DNA of 64,000 bases from Anaeramoeba flamelloides (lineage: Eukaryota; Metamonada; Anaeramoebidae): contig JANTQA010000070.1 of the NCBI GenBank assembly GCA_027625915.1, positions 8,809,001 to 8,873,000 on the forward strand, written 5' to 3'. The notes beneath the pieces are model-generated. The model saw only the letters and a list, made by a program, of their open reading frames with translations, was not told the origin of the DNA and searched no databases. The stretch's first letter is position 1. Every line of letters begins with the position of its first letter. Of the stretch, positions 57,861-64,000 are shown one piece after another. Both the position numbers and the translations under genes were made by a program.

Positions 57861-60695
57861 ATGGAACTTATTGACAAAACAAGTATCAATGCCTTAAGAG
57901 TTTTAGCAAATGACATGATCACTAAAGCACGTTCTGGTCATCCAGGAGCACCTTTAGGTACAAAAATACAGTTTAATTTCTTGATTAATAAAGGATCAAA
58001 AAAATTAAAAACAAATTTCTTCTTTTTTTTTTTTTTTTTTATATTTCAACACTAACTTTTCAAAGGATGTTCACCAATGGCACACGTACTTTTCACAAGA
58101 CACTTAAATGTAAATCCAAAAAACCCAAACTGGATTTCAAGAGATCGTTTCATTTTATCAAACGGACATGCATCTGCAATGCTTTATTCATTTCTCCATG
58201 CAAGTGGCTATGATCTTTCTATTGAAGATCTGAAACAATTCAGGCAAATTGGTTCAAAGACACCAGGTCATCCTGAAAACCTCGAAACAGACGGTGTTGA
58301 GATTACCACCGGTCCATTAGGACAAGGTGTTTCATCAGCAGTTGGTTTTGCTCTTGCTGAAGCTAATCTTGGTGCTAGATTCAACAAGGACGGTTTAAAT
58401 ATTTTTGACAATTTTGTTTATGTCATTATGGGTGACGGTTGTGCTATGGAAGGTAAATTGATTTGAATCCCCACCACCAGCCTTTGCTCTTTTTTTTTAC
58501 TTTTTTTTATTTTTTTGTCTTCTTATTTTTTTTTGTGTACCATTTCCAAATCTGTGAAAAAGTTGAAAAAACTTTTGGTTTTAAAAACAACCAACCAAAA
58601 AGGAATGTTGTTTTTTATTCATTTTGAAAATTTTTTTTCCTTTGTTTTTATTTTATGAAAATCTGTTTTTCAATTTTCAAAAAACAACAGCACCTGTATT
58701 GTATTGGGTATTTTGGACTGAGAAAAAAACTAAACAATTTTAATATTTTCATTTTTAAAAGGTGAAAATTTTGTTTAGTATTTTCAAAAATGATTATATT
58801 CTCTCTTCTTTTTTCTTGTTCTTTTTGTTTATTTTGTTGTTTTTTTTTTTCTTTTTATTTTTTTTTTGGTTTTTTCCAAAAAAACTCACAAATTTGCCAC
58901 ACACAAATGAGATTACTTTTACTTTTATTTCATTAAGATACAATCACTTTTATTTGCTTTTTTTTTTTCTTTTTTTTTTTTTATTGAAAAAGTATCTAAT
59001 TTTGGAAATTTTCACCTTTTCACAGATTTTGAAATCTTTTTTTCCTTTCCTAAAACCAAAAACCAAAAATCCAGTTGTCTCAAAATTCCATTTTCTGTTA
59101 AAATTTCATAAAATAAAACAAAACATATCTAAATAGGTGTCTCTAACGAAACTGCATCCATTGCCGGGCATTTAGGATTAGGAAAATTAATTGTACTCTA
59201 TGATGACAATGACATTACAATCGAAGGAGGAACCAATTTATCCTTCACTGAAAGCGTGCCAAAACGATACGAAGCTTTAGGATGGCATGTTCAAATTGTT
59301 CAAGATGGAGACAATGATTTAGAATCAATTGACAAGGCAATCCAACTTGCAAAGGAAACCACTGACAAGCCATCTTTAATTGCCGTTAAAACCACAATTG
59401 GCTTTGGAACTGAATTGTCTGGAACATGCAAGATCCACGGCTCACCCCTCAATGATGAAAATTTGAAGAAATTAAAGAAAGTATTTGGATTTGATCCCGA
59501 AAAATATTTTGAATTACCCGAGGAGGTCTATAAATATTATAAGGAAAATGTCTTCTTAAGGGGACAAAAAAAGAATAACGAATGGGAAGAGATGATGGTT
59601 CAATACGAAAAAAAGCATCCAGAATTGTTTGTGCAATTAACAAGGATGTTCAAAAAGGAACTCCCAAAAGATTGGCAACAATATTTACCAGTTTATGAGC
59701 CAACCACAAAAATGACTGCTACAAGGAGGCTTTCAGGGGTTGTCTTGAATTCTCTTTCCAAAAATCTCCCCGAATTGTTAGGTGGATCTGCAGATTGTGC
59801 CCCAAGTAATTGTACATTAATTAACAAAGGCGGAGATTTGCTCAAGGGAAGTTACCAAAATATGAATGTCCGCTTTGGGATCCGTGAACATGGAATGGCT
59901 GCCGTATGTAATGGGTTAGCCGCCTACGGTGTTCATGTCCCATATTGCGCCACCTTTTTAACCTTTATTGGCTACGCTTTGGGTGCCGTTCGAGTATCTG
60001 CATTGTCTGGATTAAGGATCCTCTATATAATGACCCATGATTCAGTCGCTCTTGGTGAAGATGGCCCCACACATCAGCCAATCGAAACCTTTTCCACCCT
60101 TCGTGGCATTCCTAACTTGAATTTAATTCGACCCTGTGACGGCAACGAAGTAAGTGGAGCCTACGCAGTCGCAATTGAATCCAAAAACAGACCAAGCGTC
60201 TTGTGTCTCACCAGACAAGGCGTTCCTAATCTTGAAGGAACCTCAATTGAAGGTGTATCCAAGGGCGCCTACCAAATTTATCCTCTCAAGGAAACAGAAA
60301 ATGTACAATATAAATTAAATTTTATTGCTACAGGATCTGAAGTCCCCCTCTGTCTCGAAGCTGCTAAAATTTTATCTGAAAAAAAAAATATCCAAACAAA
60401 GGTTATCAGTTTCCCATGTTGGGAATTGTTTGAAGAGCAAAGTACCGAATATAAAACAAAAGTATTGGGCACTTCAATCCCTACCATCTCTGTTGAAACA
60501 GGATCATCACTTGGTTGGAAAAAATATTCCCATTATTCCATCTCAATCGACGAATTTGGTAAATCAGGTAAAGCTTCAGAAATCTTAAAACATTTCGGTT
60601 TTACAGTCGAAAACTTGTTAGAAAAAGGTGAAAAAATCGTTCAACATTATTCTAATAAACAAGTTCCTAATTTATTAGAACAATTTGAATTCTAA
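57861..60695 (+). CDS. Transketolase, three exons
   Basis: Exons 57861-57957, 58066-58452 and 59137-60695 join in phase to give 680 residues, the usual length for the enzyme. Introns (108 and 684 nt) are GT..AG. Transketolase moves two-carbon units between ketose and aldose phosphates in the non-oxidative pentose phosphate pathway, using thiamine diphosphate and a divalent metal. Visible motifs: SGHPGAPLG at the N-terminus with H27, the cofactor motif GDGCAMEG (155-162) with metal ligands D156 and N186 (YDDND), GSADCAPSN, the cofactor-activating glutamate E412 in FGIREHGM, and the substrate-binding stretch [18 protein letters not shown]. All look intact, so the enzyme should be active. No targeting peptide is visible, which suggests a cytosolic enzyme. 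The second intron is unusually long and T-rich compared with the other small introns here; a 124-codon frame inside it is an artefact of composition. Confidence 0.95.
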
Positions 60696-61560
60696 TCAAT
60701 TAGAGTAGAACTTTTTTCCTTTTCCTTTTCTTTTTCTTTCATCTTCTCTTTATCTTACTTGGAATTTTTCTAAAATACCTTTTTTTTTTTTTTTTTCTTT
60801 TTTAATTTGATGGTTTAATTGAGAAATCATATTATTTACTTTATTATGATCTAAAATAAAGAGAATCAGTAATTTTTCTTTTTTTTTTTTTTTGTTACTA
60901 AAATATTATAGATGTATATTACAAGATTTTCAGCTAAAAGCAAAAAAAAACATCAAAAATATAAAAAAAAAGTTTTTTGAAAAGAACATTATGAACTTTT
61001 TACTAATGAGCGTTCACTTAAAAATGGTTGTTAAGAAGATTGTTTTTTATTTCAATAAATAAAGGAATTGTAAAAGACATTGTATTGTGTTGTTTTATTG
61101 ATGTTAATCCATATTTTCTAAGATTTTTTTTTCAACTTGATCTTCCAAAAAAAAAAAGTAAAAAAAAAGAAAAAAGAAAAAGAAATGAAAAAAAAAGGAT
61201 CAAGAAAAAAAAAATTTATAATAGAAAAAGAAAAGTAAAAGAAAGAAAGAAATTTTTTGATTGATGAATATTTTGGACATATTAAAAAAAATTCAATTGA
61301 ATAAAGTAAAGAAATTTTAAATTATATAAAAAATTTAAAAATAAAAAATTTATGGGAATTTAAAATAGATATATTTTTTCCAATTGAAAATATTAAAAAC
61401 ACTATCAAAAATTTAAAAAATAAATCAATTAAAAATTTAAAAAATAAATCAGTTAAAGCATTTCAAAAAATTGAAAACTTAAAATCTATTATTAATGAAG
61501 ACTCATTTGAAAATCTAAATTATAAAAATTAAATTATTAAAATTCAGAAAATATTTAATA
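60696..61560. other. Transketolase 3' flank, nothing coding
   Basis: T-rich and then A-rich flank without a gene. A stretch at 61110-61137 (TTTTCTAAGATTTTTTTTTC) also occurs at 42827-42850, a small shared motif of unknown meaning. A 24-bp unit is repeated twice near 61405-61452. Confidence 0.5.
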
Positions 61561-63540
61561 ACTGACTGCTTAACCCCCAACAACAATAATATCGAATATA
61601 TTAAAAAAAGATCAATTTTATTGATTCATAAAATATAAAAATGAAGGGGTAGCATTAAAATATAGACCAATTTCTATAAATCAAAGATTACCAAGATTAT
61701 TTCGAAAATTGCTATACAAGCTAATTGCACCTTTTTGGAAATTTATTTGAAAATTTCAATTCGGTTTTTCGGAAAAAATATGATACTTGAATTGCAGTAT
61801 AAAATTTCTTAAATACATTTAATAAAATCAAATTAAGAAAATGGAAATTATAAAAAAAATATTATAATGATTAATATAGCAATTTTTTTGACCCAATCAA
61901 TTATAAAATAATCAGTAAAACAATAAAATAATTTATTGTAAATCAAAATTATTCAAAAATTTTTATTAAAATATTATCAAGGAAAAAGAACTTGGTATAT
62001 TCCAAGGAGATCCATTTATTATCTATTTTATTTACTCTTATCCAACAATTTCTTTTATTGAAAATAATAATATTAACAAAACATTTTAAAATTTTTATAG
62101 ATGATAGAATCTTAATTATAAAAGGAAATAAATATTATTAAAATAAAAAATTAAATTCAATATATTAAATTATTATTCAATTTCTATTAAAACATAATAA
62201 AGATAAAAAAACCGTATCAAAAGATTTTAAAAAAAATTAAATATTTAGGTATTTATTTTGAAAAAATATCAAATATAGTTTATAATTTAAAAAAATCAAA
62301 AAGAAACATACTACTCTAATCAATTATTTAACAACAATTTACTTCACAATAACTTATAAAGAAGATTATTAGAATCTTTTATATTAGGCCAGTTAACATA
62401 TGGTTTAGAAATTTTTAATTATGAAATAACAAACCTTAAATTACTTAAATTCTTGGATTAATTCATATATCACTGAAATGTAAAATAAACCGAAATACAC
62501 CAATTCTTATATACAAAACAGAATTTAAAATTGAAAATATAGTAATTTCGGTTAATAAAAAACAATTCAAATTCAAAAAAAAAAAAAATAAAACATTATC
62601 TCTTCCTTATTTAGAAAAATTAATAAAATTCAATCAACGAACAAACAACAAAATCAATTGGAATCCAAAAGATTTAATGTAATTGAAAAAACAAATTCAT
62701 AAATATACATTTAATGAATTATTGAATTCCAAATACTATAAATAACGTTAGGTTTACCAAAATTCAAAAGAATTGAGTAAAATCAAAGATTATGCTCAAT
62801 TCTTTTAAATGTTTCGAAAATCACTATTATTTTTTTTTTAATTTCAGAAATTAAAAGAAAATTTTTGAAATTTTCTTTTTATTTCAAATTTAAAAAAAGC
62901 ACTGGTAGGTTTTCTTGAGTTTTCTGTTTATTTAGAAAATCAATGAATTTTCGTTTGGTTTTTTTGAGTTTTCTATTTGTTGGGAAAATTGATGGATTTT
63001 CGTTAGGTTTTTTTTTACTTTAGAAATAAACCGAAAATTTATTAAAATTTTTTGTTTATTTCTAAGGTAAAAAAAACTCAAAAAAACCTAGAACACTTCA
63101 CAAATAAAATAGAAAACCTCAAAAAAACATAGAACACTTAACAAATAAAACACAAAATTTCAAGAAAACCTAGGAATTTGTCGACACTTGACTACATTTT
63201 ACTTCACCCCACAAAAATATTTCACAATAATAAAATATCAAAATTTTTTATTTAAAACTCAAAAATATTTAAGTTATCCATCAAGTTCAACAATCCGAAA
63301 ATTCAGAACATTTACTAATTGCCTAAATAGTTATTTTTCTCCAATAGATAAAAAACCAAACAAATTTTGCCCTGTATGCATAAAGTATGAACAGAAAAAG
63401 AAACTCGAAAATATTAATCATTTATTATGGGTAACTGTTCTTCTTATGAAAAAAATAGATTAATTTTTCTCAATAAATTAAAAGAAATAAATCTCAACGA
63501 ATAGATTTTAAACTGTGATAGTTTGAAATTATTTTCATTC
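61560..63540 (+). mobile_element. Decayed LINE (non-LTR retrotransposon) remnant
   Basis: Reverse-transcriptase landmarks appear in order on the plus strand but in several frames. They are YRPISI near 61660 followed by RLPRLFRKLLYK, QFGF near 61760, QGDP near 62005 followed by LSILFTLI, and FIDDRILII, the catalytic DD box, near 62098. The C-terminal part (63185-63540) has RKFRTFTNCLNSYFS and a zinc-binding-like FCPVC ... HLLW ... C cluster typical of LINE C-termini; a 2-base shift at the HLLW site moves the last Cys into another frame. Many stops and shifts show it is long dead. The 5' boundary is not defined. The element at 62748-63181 is inserted inside it. Confidence 0.7.
62748..63181 (-). 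mobile_element. Subrepeat-rich element inserted in the LINE, copy 2
   Basis: Reverse-orientation partner of 704-1105, made of the same TAGGTTTTTTTGAG and AACCTAGAACACTTCACAAA modules. Both ends carry TAGGTTT. The junctions are set by the LINE: its reading frame runs from KYYK on the left to HLTTFYF on the right across the insertion, with CG on each side (62746-62747 and 63182-63183) as the only possible target duplication. Confidence 0.6.
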
Positions 63541-64000
63541 ATTATTATTCTGAAAACTATGATCTTACGTTTACATTTCTAAAAGGTAATTCAAGTCTAA
63601 AGGCAACTATAGTGTAATTTACACTTCATCAATAATAAAAAAAGAAAGAATTTTTTTTTTTTTAAAAAAACAAAACAAAAATTTGAAGAATTTTGAAAAA
63701 ATGATTCTGATCATAAAATCTAAAAATTTAATTTGAAAAGAGATTAGGATAAAACCACTCAAAACATTTTATAATGGGTTTATAAAGTAAAACAACATTT
63801 TTTTTAAATAATTTATAATGAAAAATTACAATTTAGATCAAAAAATAGTTTATTTTTCTGATTTTTACTTGATCAAATTTTAAAAGTTTCCCCTTTTTAA
63901 TGAGTTGGGTTGGTAATGATCCATTAGCTAATTTAACCATTTTTTTTAAAAAATTAATTAAGACTGTTTTTTTTCATTGAGAATTTTATAAAAATTACAA
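63541..64000. other. Intergenic, window end
   Basis: AT-rich sequence after the LINE remnant. No feature recognised. Confidence 0.5.

Noticed and set aside
58762-59136. 124-codon frame rich in Phe/Leu
   Set aside because: Lies inside the second transketolase intron and is translated homopolymer T; the splice junctions on either side restore the enzyme frame.
61028-61264. 78-codon frame after transketolase
   Set aside because: Second half is translated poly-A (Lys only) and the first half resembles nothing; no splice or start support.
1-64000. CRISPR arrays, rRNA genes or bacterial-style operons
   Set aside because: No regularly spaced direct repeats, no rRNA landmarks, and genes have spliceosomal introns and eukaryotic domains.

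Overview
This is a very AT-rich eukaryotic window with spliceosomal GT..AG introns, long poly-A/poly-T runs and many non-coding mobile elements. Coding sequence covers roughly a quarter of it. The genes read with the standard code and include a nuclear-type tRNA-Arg. The mix of TRIM-like, U-box and BAG6-like proteins, Lys/Glu/Gln-rich low-complexity insertions and cysteine-rich membrane proteins suggests a free-living amoeboid protist. The style resembles Anaeramoeba (Metamonada), but that assignment is inference only.

Genes, left to right. Minus strand: a spliced cysteine-rich type I membrane protein (3.1-3.9 kb). Plus strand: tRNA-Arg(UCU) at 9.0 kb. Minus strand: a spliced TRIM-like protein with two B-boxes, a coiled coil and a SPRY-like domain (11.4-13.2 kb); an orphan 3' exon of a membrane protein (14.9-15.1 kb); the first exons of a small cysteine-rich secretory-pathway protein (22.5-22.9 kb); and a secreted GH13 alpha-amylase with a starch-binding module and an EGF-like module (25.9-28.3 kb), much richer in G+C than its surroundings. 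Plus strand: a 1347-residue U-box protein whose C-terminal half is a run of six similar PH-like modules (35.8-39.9 kb). Minus strand: a lone N-lobe of a CDC7-like kinase (43.2-43.4 kb); a BAG6-like ubiquitin-like-domain protein with a probable one-base frame break near its end (44.5-48.7 kb); and an LPA1/2-phosphoglycerate-kinase-like P-loop protein split by a Glu/Lys-rich insert (50.9-52.5 kb). Plus strand: a three-exon transketolase (57.9-60.7 kb) and a decayed LINE (about 61.6-63.5 kb).

The long gaps are mostly a graveyard of small DNA elements. These are a six-copy, TA-flanked ~200-bp hairpin MITE family; a second TA-flanked palindromic pair near 24-25 kb; a 1.74-kb TA-flanked pogo/Tc1-like element with older relatives; TAA-flanked Harbinger-like elements; a ~230-bp MITE whose empty site is preserved in a sister repeat; and a ~430-bp subrepeat-rich element inserted into the LINE, with a sister copy at the opposite end of the window.

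No operon-like or pathway clustering is evident. The genes look like independent housekeeping, ubiquitin/proteostasis, carbohydrate-use and surface-protein genes. No CRISPR, rRNA or clear virus-derived element was seen. The most unusual items are the U-box/PH-like repeat protein, the BAG6-like gene with its out-of-frame conserved-looking tail, and the AG-less second intron of the 22.5-kb gene.
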